Source of the DNA: Agromyces marinus
GTDB lineage: Bacteria > Actinomycetota > Actinomycetes > Actinomycetales > Microbacteriaceae
Direction: 5' to 3'
Length of the DNA stretch: 64,000 nucleotides
Assembly (NCBI RefSeq): GCF_021442325.1
Contig: NZ_CP087879.1
Location: forward strand, 1,178,001 to 1,242,000
Numbering within the stretch: the first letter of the stretch is position 1; every line of letters begins with the position of its first letter. Position numbers and translations under genes: made by a program. Below the pieces are notes generated by a model. That model worked only from the letters and a program-made list of their open reading frames with translations. It was not told the DNA's origin and did not search any database. This document shows, one piece after another, positions 16,389 to 24,942 of this stretch.

Positions 16389-17981
16389 TCACGGCGACAA
16401 CGCGGCCGCCCGCCACAGGTGCATCGACGCGTAACTGCGCCACGGCGCCCATGCGGTGCCCCGTGCGGTGAGCGCACGGGCATCGGGCGGGAGTCCGAGT
16501 CGCTCGGCTCCGGTGCGCAGTGCGAGGTCGGAGACGAGCAGTTCGTCGGGTTCGCGGGTGACGCGCATCGCGACGTATCCGGCGGTCCACGGCCCGATGC
16601 CGGGGATCGCGAGGAGTTCGGCGCGCAGGTCGGCGCGCTCGCGCTCGGGTGCCACGACGAGCGCTCCGCCCGCGAGCCGGGCGGTCACGTCGAGGATGGT
16701 CCGGATCCGCGCGGCCGGGCCGCGCAGCACCTGTTCGCCGTGCTCGGCGATGGCTTCGGCGGTCGGGAACAGGGTGCGGGTCGTCCCCGCGATCTCCACG
16801 CGCTCACCGAGGTCGGCGGCGAGTCGGGTCAGCGCCGTCCGTGCCGCGGCGACCGAGACCTGCTGGCCGACGAGCGCGCGCACGACCAGCTCGTGCGGGT
16901 CGAGGGCGCCGGGCATCCTGATCCCGGGGACGGCCGCGACCGACGGCGCGAGCGCCGGGTCGGTGCCGAGCGCGGCGTCGATCGCCTCGGCGTCGGCGTC
17001 GAGGTCGAACAGGCGCCGTACGCGCGCGACGAGCGGGGCGAGGTCGGTGAGGTCGGTCAGGTGGGCTTCGACCTCGAGCGATGGCGAAGCGGATGCCGAG
17101 CCCGTAGCGGATGCCGAGCCCGTAGCGGATGCCGGTGCCGCGAGCCGCACGAGGGCCGGCCCGGCCGGGAGTGCGAGCGCGCGCTCGTAGCGATCGGGCG
17201 CCGCGTCCTCGACGCCGTCGAGGGCTCGTGCGGCCAGCCACGCGAAGACCCCGGCGGAATCGAAGGGCGCCCTCGCGGGCAGCCGCAGGCGCACCACGCC
17301 GGGTTCGACGGGCGCTGAGACGGATGGCGCGGCATCCGCTCGCCCCCGGCGTCGCCCGTTCGCGCGCTGCCCGTTCGCGCGCTGCCCGATCTCGCGGAGT
17401 TCGAGCGGGCTGCGCTCGTACACGGCGCGGACGGTGTCGTTGAACTGGCGGATGCTGCCGAAGCCGGACGCGAACGCGACGTCCGAGACGCGCATCGAGG
17501 TCGAGGTCAGCAGGGCCCGCGCGGTCTGCGCGCGGTGCGCGCGGGCGAGCGCGAGGGGGCCCGCGCCGAGTTCCGCCGAGAGCACGCGTGTGAGGTGGCG
17601 CGGCGTGTAGCCGAGGCGGGCGGCGAGTCCGGGCACGCCCTCTCGTTCGACGACCCCGTCGGTGATGAGCCGCATGGCGCGCGCGGCGAGGTCGTCGCCG
17701 AGGTCCCATTCGGGTGAGCCGGGAACGGCGTCGGGCAGGCAGCGCTTGCACGCCCGGAGGCCGGCCTCGTGTGCGGCCGCGGCCGTGCGGTAGAAGGTCA
17801 CGTTGCGGGGTTTCGGCGGTGCGGCCGGGCAGCTGGGCCGGCAGTAGATGCCGGTCGAGTGGACGCCCGTGATGAACTGGCCGTCGAACCGGGCGTCGCG
17901 TGCGAGCATGGCGCGGTAGCGCTCGGCGAAGGCTGCGTCCTCGAGAGCCGGGTCGGCGTGCCCGGTTGCGTTCGTGTCCAC
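16389..17981 (-). CDS. AdaA-AraC-AlkA fusion: alkylation-response regulator and 3-methyladenine glycosylase
   Basis: A 530-residue DNA-repair fusion. Residues 30-80 are the Ada zinc domain (YCRPSCP and ACKRCLPD supply four Cys, one of which in Ada accepts methyl groups from phosphotriesters); about 90-190 is an AraC-type DNA-binding domain; about 225-520 is AlkA, with the helix-hairpin-helix [12 protein letters not shown] near 470 and catalytic Asp in LLVSDLALR. It would sense alkyl damage, regulate its own promoter and excise 3-methyladenine. No O6-methyltransferase domain is present. The linkers contain tandem-repeat expansions (RANGQRANG, and [11 protein letters not shown]). Start GTG 17981 is uncertain; the ribosome site GAGG is too close, and the mRNA may be leaderless or begin further in. 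Confidence 0.92.
   Translation of the reverse strand: MDTNATGHADPALEDAAFAERYRAMLARDARFDGQFITGVHSTGIYCRPSCPAAPPKPRNVTFYRTAAAAHEAGLRACKRCLPDAVPGSPEWDLGDDLAARAMRLITDGVVEREGVPGLAARLGYTPRHLTRVLSAELGAGPLALARAHRAQTARALLTSTSMRVSDVAFASGFGSIRQFNDTVRAVYERSPLELREIGQRANGQRANGRRRGRADAAPSVSAPVEPGVVRLRLPARAPFDSAGVFAWLAARALDGVEDAAPDRYERALALPAGPALVRLAAPASATGSASATGSASASPSLEVEAHLTDLTDLAPLVARVRRLFDLDADAEAIDAALGTDPALAPSVAAVPGIRMPGALDPHELVVRALVGQQVSVAAARTALTRLAADLGERVEIAGTTRTLFPTAEAIAEHGEQVLRGPAARIRTILDVTARLAGGALVVAPERERADLRAELLAIPGIGPWTAGYVAMRVTREPDELLVSDLALRTGAERLGLPPDARALTARGTAWAPWRSYASMHLWRAAALSP
17090..17136 (+). repeat. 18-bp tandem repeat in the AdaA-AlkA linker
   Basis: Two and a half copies of cggatgccgagcccgtag (17090, 17108, partial at 17126). 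In the gene (reverse strand) it encodes a repeated Ala-Thr-Gly-Ser-Ala-Ser segment. Each copy contains GGATGCC. Confidence 0.85.
17354..17383 (+). repeat. 15-bp tandem repeat in the AdaA-AlkA linker
   Basis: Two perfect copies of gcccgttcgcgcgct, encoding a repeated Gly-Gln-Arg-Ala-Asn between the AraC and AlkA domains. Confidence 0.85.
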
Positions 17982-18042
17982 CCCTCAAGCGTGGCATCCG
18001 TCGGCGCCCTCGACCAGCGGGAATCGGACATCGCCGCGACGG

Positions 18043-18048
18043 TACGCT
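18043..18048 (+). promoter_or_regulatory. -10 box of a leaderless promoter (GlcD-like gene)
   Basis: TACGCT, 7 nt (gggccgc), ATG 18056. Confidence 0.55.
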
Positions 18049-18055
18049 GGGCCGC

Positions 18056-19450
18056 ATGCCCGAAGCCCTCCGCGACCGACTCCGATCCGCATTCGGCGAC
18101 CGTGCCATCCTCGGCGGGCCCCGGCTCGAGGCGGTCCGGGAGGATCGCTCCGGCCAGCGCAGCGACGCACCGCCGCTCGCGGTCGTCGAGGCGACCACGA
18201 CCCGCGAGGTGCAGGCGCTCATGCGCCTGGCCACCGAGACCCGGACGCCGGTCGTGCCGCGCGGCGCGGGCACCGGGCTCGCGGGCGGGGCGATGTCGAG
18301 CCGCGGCTCCATCGTGCTCGACCTCTCGCGCATGAACCGCATCCTCGAGCTCGACGGAACCGACGAACTCGCCGTCGTCGAACCCGGCGTGCTCAACGGC
18401 GACCTCGACCGGGCCGCTCGCGAGCACGGGCTCTGGTACGCGCCCGACCCCGCGAGCCGGGCGATCAGCTCGATCGGCGGCAACATCGCGACCAACGCCG
18501 GCGGCCTGCTGTGCGCCAAGTACGGCGTGACGCGCGAGAGCGTGCTCGGTCTCGCCGTCGTGCTCGCCGACGGAACCCTGCTGCGCACGGGCCACCGCAC
18601 GGTCAAGGGCGTGACGGGCTACGACCTCACCGCGCTCATGACCGGCTCCGAGGGCACGCTCGGCGTCATCGTCGAGGCGACGCTGCGGCTGCGCCCGGTC
18701 GTGGCCGGGCCCGTCGAGACCGTGGCGGCGGCCTTCCCCGACGTCGAATCCGCGGGCGCGGCGGTCGTCGGCGTCGCGGGCGCCCGCGTCAGGCCCGCGA
18801 TCCTGGAGCTCATCGACCCGGTCGGTCTCGCCCGCGTGCGCGAGCACCTCGGCGTCGACGGCATCGCGGGCACGCCGCTCGAGGGCTTCGCGCCGGGCGA
18901 GACCTTCCTGCTCGCGCAGTTCGATGCGGGGGATGCCGCGGCCGAGGCATCCGTCATCGACCGCGTGTTCACCGAGGCCGGCGGGCGGGTCGTCCGCTCG
19001 ACCGACCCGGCGACGGGCGAGCGGCTCCTCGGCATCCGCCGCGCCATGCATCCCGCGCTCGCCTCGCGCGGCAGCGTGCTCATCGAGGACGTCGCGGTGC
19101 CGCGCTCGAGGTTGCCCGAGATGTTCCGCGCCATCGCCGAGATCGGGCGGCGCCACGGCGTCGAGATCCCGACGCTCGCCCACGCGGGCGACGGCAACCT
19201 GCACCCGAACTTCGTGTTCGAGGGCGACGAGGTTCCCGAGCGCATCTGGGCCGCGGCCGACGACCTGTTCCGTGCCGCGATCCGGCTCGGCGGCACGCTC
19301 ACCGGCGAGCACGGCGTCGGCATCCTCAAGCGCCGCTGGCTCGCCGACGAGCTCGGCGACACGTCGGTCGGCCTCCAGCGGCGCATCAAGGAGGTCTTCG
19401 ACCCCGCAGGCATCCTCAACCCGGGCGTGATGTTCGTCGACGAGACGTGA
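18056..19450 (+). CDS. FAD-linked 2-hydroxyacid oxidase/dehydrogenase (GlcD/D-lactate type)
   Basis: A 464-residue flavoprotein of the VAO/PCMH family. The FAD PP-loop is visible in VPRGAGTGLAGGA near 68-80 and ISSIGGNIATNAGGL near 140-155; the C-terminal half has the FAD-oxidase_C motifs LAHAGDGNLHPNF and LGGTLTGEHGVGILK. Such enzymes oxidise glycolate, D-lactate or D-2-hydroxyacids and pass electrons to the membrane or an iron-sulfur partner; no GlcE/GlcF partner is nearby, so a stand-alone D-lactate or 2-hydroxyglutarate type is more likely than GlcD itself. The start is set by TACGCT-N7-ATG. The next gene begins 26 bp on with its own promoter. Confidence 0.88.
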   Translation: MPEALRDRLRSAFGDRAILGGPRLEAVREDRSGQRSDAPPLAVVEATTTREVQALMRLATETRTPVVPRGAGTGLAGGAMSSRGSIVLDLSRMNRILELDGTDELAVVEPGVLNGDLDRAAREHGLWYAPDPASRAISSIGGNIATNAGGLLCAKYGVTRESVLGLAVVLADGTLLRTGHRTVKGVTGYDLTALMTGSEGTLGVIVEATLRLRPVVAGPVETVAAAFPDVESAGAAVVGVAGARVRPAILELIDPVGLARVREHLGVDGIAGTPLEGFAPGETFLLAQFDAGDAAAEASVIDRVFTEAGGRVVRSTDPATGERLLGIRRAMHPALASRGSVLIEDVAVPRSRLPEMFRAIAEIGRRHGVEIPTLAHAGDGNLHPNFVFEGDEVPERIWAAADDLFRAAIRLGGTLTGEHGVGILKRRWLADELGDTSVGLQRRIKEVFDPAGILNPGVMFVDET

Positions 19451-19464
19451 TCTCCGACGACGAA

Positions 19465-19470
19465 TAGGAT
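19465..19470 (+). promoter_or_regulatory. -10 box of a leaderless promoter (PrsW gene)
   Basis: TAGGAT, 6 nt (tcccgc), GTG 19477. Confidence 0.6.
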
Positions 19471-19476
19471 TCCCGC

Positions 19477-20631
19477 GTGACCCTCCCCACCGACGCTCCC
19501 TTCCCGCACCGGACCGCACGCCGTCGCGGTGCACGGGCGGGGGCGGGCATCGCGGTCGTCGTCCTCATCGCGATCGCCGGGCTCGTCGCGCTCGTCGTGG
19601 CCGCCTACCTGGCCGTCGGGCTCGGCGTCTCGGTGCTCGCGGTCGGCACGCTCGCGGCACTCGTGCCGCTCGCGATCGTGCTGCTCGCGGTCGCCTGGAT
19701 CGACCGGTGGGAACCCGAACCGCGCTGGGCGCTGTGGCTGGCCTTCCTCTGGGGTGCCGCGGTGTCGGTCGCGATCGCGCTGCTCGTCGACCTCGGCGTG
19801 CAGCTGTTCGCGGCCGCAGCGGCCGCGGGCGAGCCGACGGGCTCGCAGGCGATGCAGGCGGTCGTGCAGGCCCCGCTGGTGGAGGAGATCGCCAAGGGCC
19901 TCGGCGTGCTGCTGCTGTACGCGCTCGCGCGGTCGCACCTGGACGGGCCCGTGGACGGGCTCGTGTACGCCGCGACCATCGCGGCGGGCTTCGCGTTCAC
20001 CGAGAACATCCTCTACTTCGGCGCCGCGCTCATCGAGGGCGGGGCCGATGAGCTCGGCATGACGTTCGTGGTCCGCGGCCTGTTCTCGCCGTTCGCGCAC
20101 GTGCTCTTCACGGCGTGCATCGGCATCGCGGTCGGCATCGCGGCACGGCGAGGCCACGGCGCGAACGTCTTCGGCTGGTTCGCCGCCGGGCTGGTGTGCG
20201 CCATCGCGCTGCACGCGTTCTGGAACGGCTCGCTCGCCTTCGCCGACGCGTTCGCCCTCTACTTCACGGTGCAGGTGCCGATCTTCGTCGGCGCGGTCGT
20301 CCTGACCGTCGTGCTGCGGCGCGAGGAGCAGCGCGTCACGCGGACCAGGCTGGCCGAGTACGCCGCCGCGGGCTGGTTCAGCCGCGACGAGGTCGACGGG
20401 CTCTCGACGTGGGCGGGCCGGCGGGCGGCGCTCGGGTGGGCGCGTGCGCAGCATCCGCCGCGCACCGATGCGGTGCGGCGATTCATCGCGGATGCCACGA
20501 GGCTCGCGTTCACCCGCAACGCCATCGCGACCGGGCGTGCCGACGTGCGACGCTTCGAGGACGAGCAGGATCTCCTCGGTGCCGTCTCGCGCGACCGCGC
20601 GGCGATCTCGGGGGCACCGGGTCATGGGTGA
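19477..20631 (+). CDS. PrsW-family intramembrane metalloprotease
   Basis: A 384-residue polytopic membrane protease. The glutamate-type metal motifs of the PrsW/CPBP clan are in order: EEIAKG near 135, the FTEN motif near 172, PFAHVLFTA near 205, and ALHAFWNGS near 248. In Bacillus PrsW performs the first cut of an anti-sigma factor under envelope stress; here an ECF sigma/anti-sigma pair lies 4 kb downstream, which is suggestive but unproven as a target. The C-terminal 90 residues are a soluble helical domain. The start GTG follows TAGGAT-N6. The arr gene begins 8 nt inside its 3' end. Confidence 0.88.
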   Translation: MTLPTDAPFPHRTARRRGARAGAGIAVVVLIAIAGLVALVVAAYLAVGLGVSVLAVGTLAALVPLAIVLLAVAWIDRWEPEPRWALWLAFLWGAAVSVAIALLVDLGVQLFAAAAAAGEPTGSQAMQAVVQAPLVEEIAKGLGVLLLYALARSHLDGPVDGLVYAATIAAGFAFTENILYFGAALIEGGADELGMTFVVRGLFSPFAHVLFTACIGIAVGIAARRGHGANVFGWFAAGLVCAIALHAFWNGSLAFADAFALYFTVQVPIFVGAVVLTVVLRREEQRVTRTRLAEYAAAGWFSRDEVDGLSTWAGRRAALGWARAQHPPRTDAVRRFIADATRLAFTRNAIATGRADVRRFEDEQDLLGAVSRDRAAISGAPGHG

Positions 20632-21115
20632 GCCGAAACCGTTCCAGGTGCATGAGTCGGGTGCGCTGCTGCACGGCACCCGGGCCGACCTCGCGCCGGG
20701 CGATCTCATCGTCCCCGGCCGACCCTCGAACTTCGGCGGTGGCCGCACGGCGAACCACGTGTACGTCACCGAGACGCTGGATGCCGCGGTCTGGGGCGCG
20801 GAACTCGCGGCCGGCGACGGACCCGGACGCATCTACCTCGTGGAGGCCACCGGCGCCATCGAGGACGACCCGAACCTCACCGACAAGCGGTTCCCGGGCA
20901 ACCCGACCCGCTCGTACCGCACGCGCGAGCCGGTGCGCGTGATCGGGGAACTGCGCGACTGGACCGGGCACTCGCCCGAGCAGGTGCAGGCGATGCGCGA
21001 GGGTCTCGCCGACCTCGAGCGCCGGGGTGCGAACGTCATCTACGACGAGGTCGATCCCACCGAGCCGTCGCCCGAGGGCGGCGATCGGCCCCAGAGCGGC
21101 GATCGGCAAGGGTGA
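20624..21115 (+). CDS. arr: rifamycin ADP-ribosyltransferase
   Basis: A 163-residue enzyme that inactivates rifampicin by ADP-ribosylation from NAD+. It closely follows mycobacterial Arr: KPFQVHESGALLHGTRADL at 5-23 with His17, then RTANHVYVTETLDAAVWGAE and the DKRFPGNPTRSYRT loop near 95-108. The C-terminal 20 residues, including a repeated GDRPQSGDRQ, exceed the usual length. ATG 20624 overlaps the end of prsW by 8 nt, so it has no promoter of its own and is probably translated by coupling. Chromosomal arr is common in soil actinobacteria, so this is likely intrinsic rather than acquired resistance; codon use matches its neighbours. Confidence 0.93.
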   Translation: MGEPKPFQVHESGALLHGTRADLAPGDLIVPGRPSNFGGGRTANHVYVTETLDAAVWGAELAAGDGPGRIYLVEATGAIEDDPNLTDKRFPGNPTRSYRTREPVRVIGELRDWTGHSPEQVQAMREGLADLERRGANVIYDEVDPTEPSPEGGDRPQSGDRQG

Positions 21116-21155
21116 CGCGCTCCGGTGCGGGGCGACCGGCACCGGAACAGTGAAA

Positions 21156-21205
21156 CTCGCCGCCCCGTGGTGTGGCCTCAGCCGACAGCTCTCCGGGGCG
21201 GCGAG
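21156..21205. terminator. inverted repeat between arr and the FKBP gene
   Basis: A perfect 12-bp stem, CTCGCCGCCCCG at 21156-21167 with its complement at 21194-21205, and a 26-nt loop. No T-run follows, but its place just after arr suggests a terminator; a structured RNA cannot be excluded. Confidence 0.55.
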
Positions 21206-21308
21206 CTCTTAGGGGACCAGCGTGCAACGTGTTCGCCATCCGCGCAAGTGGTGGGTGGACGGGCGTCCGCGATTGTGATCGGGCCGCGGCATCCGTTTGG
21301 ATGGGTGC

Positions 21309-21677
21309 ATGACTGATACGAACAGCAAGCCCGAGATCGAGGCCCCCGAGGGGCCGGCTCCCGTGGAGCTCGTGATCGAGGAGATCGTCGTCGGCGAGGG
21401 TGCGGAGGCCGCGCCCGGTTCGACGGTCGACGTGCACTACCTCGGCGTCGAGTACGACTCGGGCGAGGAGTTCGACTCGTCGTGGAGCCGCGGCCAGTCG
21501 ATCAACTTCCCGCTGCAGGCGCTCATCGCCGGCTGGCAGGAGGGCATCCCCGGCATGAAGGTCGGCGGGCGCCGCAAGCTCGTCGTCCCGCCCGCGAAGG
21601 CCTACGGCACCGCGGGCGGCCACCCGCTCTCGGGCAAGACCCTGATCTTCGTCATCGACCTGCTCGGCGTGAGCTGA
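21309..21677 (+). CDS. FKBP-type peptidyl-prolyl cis-trans isomerase
   Basis: A 122-residue single-domain FKBP that speeds proline isomerisation during folding. Active-site features are EEFDSSW near 55, the FPLQALIAGWQEGIPGMKVGG core near 68-88, and RRKLVVPPAKAYG near 90-102. No signal peptide, so cytoplasmic. The preferred ATG has TTGGAT 6 nt upstream and TTGTGA 18 bp before that, consistent with a leaderless start; TTG 21297 would add four residues. A strong terminator follows. Confidence 0.92.
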   Translation: MTDTNSKPEIEAPEGPAPVELVIEEIVVGEGAEAAPGSTVDVHYLGVEYDSGEEFDSSWSRGQSINFPLQALIAGWQEGIPGMKVGGRRKLVVPPAKAYGTAGGHPLSGKTLIFVIDLLGVS

Positions 21678-21699
21678 GCCGGGCAGCCTGAACGGCAGG

Positions 21700-21730
21700 A
21701 GGCCGGCGCACCGAACGGTGCGCCGGCCTT
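21700..21730 (+). terminator. intrinsic terminator of the FKBP gene
   Basis: Perfect 12-bp stem GGCCGGCGCACC / GGTGCGCCGGCC, GAAC tetraloop, flanked by A and TT. Confidence 0.85.
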
Positions 21731-21853
21731 CGTCGTGCCGCGGGATGGCGAGAATCTTCCATGCATGTGCATCCGATCGGCCCGTTCATCCGGAAGGAAG
21801 TGGTGTCAGGCAAGATCCGCCCCGCGAACCGCGGGACAGACCAGGAGGACACC

Positions 21854-22687
21854 ATGAAGAAGTTCATCGCCGCAGGCATCGGCGCCGGAGCGCTCGTCGC
21901 GCTCAGCGGACTCGCGCCGGCCAACGCCGCCGAGGATGCGGCCATGCTCTCCGTGCTGCACGGGGTCCCCGGCCTCACCGTCGACGTGTACGTGAACGAC
22001 GAGCTCACGCTCGACGATTTCGAGCCCGGCGACCTCGCCGGCCCGCTCGAGCTCGCCGCGGGCACGTACTCGGTCGCGATCACCGCGTCCGACGCGGCGG
22101 ATGCCTCGGAGCCCGTGATCGGACCCGTCGACCTGCCGCTCGAGGCAGGCGGGAACTACACGGCCGTTGCGAACCTCGACGCCGACGGCAACCCGACCGC
22201 CAACCTGTTCACCAACGACGTCTCGGAGATCGCCGCCGGAGAGGGCCGGCTGACCGTGCGCCACGTCGCTGCGGCACCCGCCGTCGACGTGCTCGCGGGC
22301 GGCGAGGCCGTGATCACGGGTCTCGCGAACCCCGACGAGCAGTCGCTCGACCTGCCCGCGGGCACGGTCGAGGCCTCCGTGGCCGCCGCGGGCACGACCG
22401 ACCCGGTGCTCGGGCCGGCACCCGTCGACGTCGCCGAGGGCACGCTGACGATCGCCTACGCGTGGGGCAGCCTCGAGGACGACACGCTCGCGCTCGCCGT
22501 GCAGACGGTGACGGGCATGCACTCGAGCCCCGACGGCGTCCCCGCGGGCGCTGCAGGTCTCGTCGCGACGAACGCGCCGGAGCGCGTCGTCGGACTCTGG
22601 GCCGCCGCGGCCATCGCGGCGCTCTCGGTGATCGCGATCGCAGCCGGAGCGGCCCGCAAGGCCGTCTCGGCGAGGACCGAGCGCTGA
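21854..22687 (+). CDS. secreted/surface DUF4397 protein
   Basis: A 277-residue exported protein: signal peptide 1-26 (MKKFIAAG...ANA), two DUF4397 beta-sandwich repeats (about 28-125 and 130-220, each starting with an LSVLHGVPG- or LTVRHVAAAP-like strand and a VDVYV or VDVLA motif), then a C-terminal hydrophobic helix and a short basic tail (RKAVSARTER). The hydrophobic-helix-plus-positive-tail resembles a sorting signal, but no LPxTG-like motif precedes it. AGGAGG sits 5 nt before ATG 21854. The next gene is a class F sortase and the pair is followed by an ECF sigma/anti-sigma pair; joint function on the cell surface is inferred. Confidence 0.87.
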   Translation: MKKFIAAGIGAGALVALSGLAPANAAEDAAMLSVLHGVPGLTVDVYVNDELTLDDFEPGDLAGPLELAAGTYSVAITASDAADASEPVIGPVDLPLEAGGNYTAVANLDADGNPTANLFTNDVSEIAAGEGRLTVRHVAAAPAVDVLAGGEAVITGLANPDEQSLDLPAGTVEASVAAAGTTDPVLGPAPVDVAEGTLTIAYAWGSLEDDTLALAVQTVTGMHSSPDGVPAGAAGLVATNAPERVVGLWAAAAIAALSVIAIAAGAARKAVSARTER

Positions 22688-22692
22688 TCACC

Positions 22693-23388
22693 GTGCGGGG
22701 GGAGGCGGTCGCGGCCGGGGCGTGGGGGTCCTCGGTCGCGGCCGTCGCCGCGCTGGCGCTGCTGGTCGGCTGCGCCGCCATGCCAGGCGGAGGAGGCGGA
22801 GCCGGCGGAGGAGGCGGGCCAGGCGGAGACGACCGACCCGCTGCCGCGGCGCCGGCCGCCCGGGATGCCGCGCGCGCGCAGCAGACCGTGCCCGAGGTCC
22901 CGCGCCGCTCCTCGGCGCCCGAGGCGAATCGTGCGGCGTCGCCGCCCGCGCCGGTCCGGGTCGAGCTGCCCGACCTCGGCATCGACGTCGCGGTCCGCCC
23001 GGTGGGCGTCGACTCCGGCGGAGGCATGGAGCTCTTCGACGACCCGTCGCTCGCGGCCTGGTACCGATGGGGGCCGGCTCCGGGTTCGGGCGCCGGCTCG
23101 ACCGTCATCGCAGCCCACGTCGACTCCCTCGAGTACGACGTCCTGCCGTTCGCCCGGTTGAAGGATGCGGCGCCCGGCACCGCCGTGATCGTGACGGATG
23201 CCGCGGGCACCCGCCACACGTACGCCGTCGAGTCGCTCGAGGTGGTCGAGAAGACGGCCGTGGACTGGGATGCCGCGTTCGATCGTTCCGGGTCGCCGCG
23301 GTTGACGCTCGTGACGTGCGGGGGAGCGTTCGACTACGACGCGCGAACCTACCTCAGCAACGTCGTCGCGATCGCCGTGCCGACCTGA
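22693..23388 (+). CDS. class F sortase
   Basis: A 231-residue sortase-fold protein. The catalytic triad is His142 (IAAHVDS), Cys209 (LVTCGG) and Arg218 (DARTYLSNV). The N-terminus is hydrophobic and ends in LLVGC (Cys27), which reads as a lipobox, followed by a Gly-rich linker; the enzyme may be a lipoprotein rather than membrane-helix anchored. Sortases cut and transpeptidate surface proteins; class F members often lie beside substrates in actinobacteria, and the DUF4397 protein directly upstream is the natural candidate, although it lacks an obvious sorting motif. GTG 22693, 5 bp after the previous stop, is the most likely start. Confidence 0.87.
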   Translation: MRGEAVAAGAWGSSVAAVAALALLVGCAAMPGGGGGAGGGGGPGGDDRPAAAAPAARDAARAQQTVPEVPRRSSAPEANRAASPPAPVRVELPDLGIDVAVRPVGVDSGGGMELFDDPSLAAWYRWGPAPGSGAGSTVIAAHVDSLEYDVLPFARLKDAAPGTAVIVTDAAGTRHTYAVESLEVVEKTAVDWDAAFDRSGSPRLTLVTCGGAFDYDARTYLSNVVAIAVPT

Positions 23389-23523
23389 CCGTGGAGACCG
23401 AAGGGCAGGGTGGGGATGCTCGATATGCTGATGGCTGCGCCGCAGTCGACGACCGCGGTGCAGCCGCGCGTCACGGCCGACGCGCGGACCGGTCCGAGCC
23501 GACGAAGGGATGAGCGCCCCACG

Positions 23524-24093
23524 GTGAGCCCGATCGCCTTCGACACCCTCGACGACCGAGCCCTCGCGGAGCAGTTCTCCGCGGGCGATGAACGCGCCCT
23601 CCGAGAGGCGTACGCGCGCTGGTCGCCGCTGGTCTTCCGCCTCGCGCTGCGCTCGCTCGGTGATCGGACCGACGCGGAGGACGTCACCCAGCAGGTCTAC
23701 CTCGCCGCCTGGCGCGGACGCGGCACCTTCGACGTCTCCCGTTCGACGCTCAGCGCGTGGATCGTGGGCATCACCAAGCACCGCATCGCCGACGCGCACG
23801 AAGCGCGGGCGCGCTCGCGTCGCCTGGAGGAGAGCCTCGTCGCCGAGGCATCCGTCGCGGTGGCCGCAGCCGACGACGACTTCGCCGAGCGCGCGATGGT
23901 CGCCGAGGAACTGGGGCGACTCGAGCCGGTGCCGCGTCGCGTGATGCAGCTCGCGTTCTACGACCAGCTCAGCCACTCGCAGATCGCCGAGGCCATGGGC
24001 CTGCCGATCGGGACGGTGAAGAGCCATGTCCGACGCAGCCTGAGTCGGCTGAGATCACGATGGGAGGTGGAGGATGGACCACGTCGAGCCTGA
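23524..24093 (+). CDS. ECF-type RNA polymerase sigma factor
   Basis: A 189-residue extracytoplasmic-function sigma factor: region 2 at about 15-85 (DAEDVTQQVYLAAWR) and region 4 at about 125-185 with the HTH SHSQIAEAMGLPIGTVKSHVRR. The layout with a RskA-type anti-sigma resembles SigK/SigL systems. GTG 23524 gives the usual length; in-frame starts further up (ATG 23431) exist. A five-codon mini-ORF (ATG 23510) ends in a GTGA overlapping the chosen GTG, which could couple translation. A TATGCT box at 23424-23429 is a likely promoter. Overlap by 20 nt with the anti-sigma gene. Confidence 0.9.
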   Translation: MSPIAFDTLDDRALAEQFSAGDERALREAYARWSPLVFRLALRSLGDRTDAEDVTQQVYLAAWRGRGTFDVSRSTLSAWIVGITKHRIADAHEARARSRRLEESLVAEASVAVAAADDDFAERAMVAEELGRLEPVPRRVMQLAFYDQLSHSQIAEAMGLPIGTVKSHVRRSLSRLRSRWEVEDGPRRA

Positions 24094-24892
24094 CGAGCTG
24101 GCCGTGCTGGCCCTCGACGGCCGCGAGCCCGATGCCGCGGTCCGCGCCCACCTCGACGCCTGCGACGCGTGTGCGGCCGAGTACGCTGCGCTCGCGCGGA
24201 CGGTCGACCTCGGACGCGAGTCGCCGTCCGAGGGGTTGGAGGCTCCGCCCGCGTCGGTCTGGGCGGCCATCCACGGCGAGCTCGGGCTCGCGGCCGATCT
24301 CGCCGACGACCCGCTCGCCGACGACCCGCTCGCCGACGACCCGCTCGCCGAGACGGATGCCGGCGCGCGGCGCCACGTGCCACGTGCCCGACCACGCGTC
24401 CCGTCGGCGGTCGAGCCGGCCGCTCGGGCGCGCCCGGGGCGTTCGCGCCGGTGGTTGCCGGTCGCGGCCGCCGCGGCGGTGGTGGGTCTGCTCGCGGGCA
24501 TCGGAATCGGCTTCGGCTTCGCCGGCACGGGCGGCGGCGGCGGCGCCGACCCGGCGACCGTGATCGCCACCGCCGAGCTCGACGCCTTCCCCGGGTGGGA
24601 TTCCACGGGGACCGCGACGGTCGAGGCGGATGCCGCAGGCGAGCGCACGATCGTGGTCGACCTGGCCGCAGAGGTGGCGTCGGGGGAGGTCCGCGAGGTG
24701 TGGCTCATCCGGTCCGACGCATCCGGGCTCGTCAGCCTCGGCCTGATGGACGGCGACTCCGCGCGCTTCGCGGTGCCGGCGGGCATCGACCTCGACGAGT
24801 ACCCGCTCGTGGACGTCTCGGCCGAGCCGGTCGACGGCGATCCCGCGCACTCGGGCGACTCGATCGTGCGGGGCGAGCTCCGCGCCGCCTGA
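24074..24892 (+). CDS. transmembrane zinc-finger anti-sigma factor (RskA-like)
   Basis: A 272-residue membrane anti-sigma factor. The cytoplasmic N-terminus carries the zinc anti-sigma motif His26-x3-Cys30-x2-Cys33 (HLDACDAC); a single membrane helix spans about 128-150; the outer domain (about 160-270) is of the RskA type. Its cytoplasmic linker contains three copies of ADDPL from a 15-bp DNA repeat. It should hold the adjacent sigma factor inactive until proteolysis. Start ATG lies inside the sigma gene (20-nt overlap), giving fixed stoichiometry. Confidence 0.9.
   Translation: MDHVEPDELAVLALDGREPDAAVRAHLDACDACAAEYAALARTVDLGRESPSEGLEAPPASVWAAIHGELGLAADLADDPLADDPLADDPLAETDAGARRHVPRARPRVPSAVEPAARARPGRSRRWLPVAAAAAVVGLLAGIGIGFGFAGTGGGGGADPATVIATAELDAFPGWDSTGTATVEADAAGERTIVVDLAAEVASGEVREVWLIRSDASGLVSLGLMDGDSARFAVPAGIDLDEYPLVDVSAEPVDGDPAHSGDSIVRGELRAA
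24302..24346 (+). repeat. three-copy 15-bp tandem repeat in the anti-sigma gene
   Basis: Three perfect in-frame copies of gccgacgacccgctc (24302, 24317, 24332) encoding Ala-Asp-Asp-Pro-Leu. Copy-number change would alter the linker length without shifting the frame. Confidence 0.95.
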
Positions 24893-24942
24893 TCGGTCGC
24901 GTGCCGCCGGGTGCGTGCCGCCGGTCGCGCGCGTCGCGCAGC

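Noticed and set aside
21731-21853. SigK/SigL-type ECF promoter before the DUF4397 gene
   Set aside because: GCATCC and CCGGAA-like words are present at a 15-bp distance, but the match is weak and GCATCC is a common word here.
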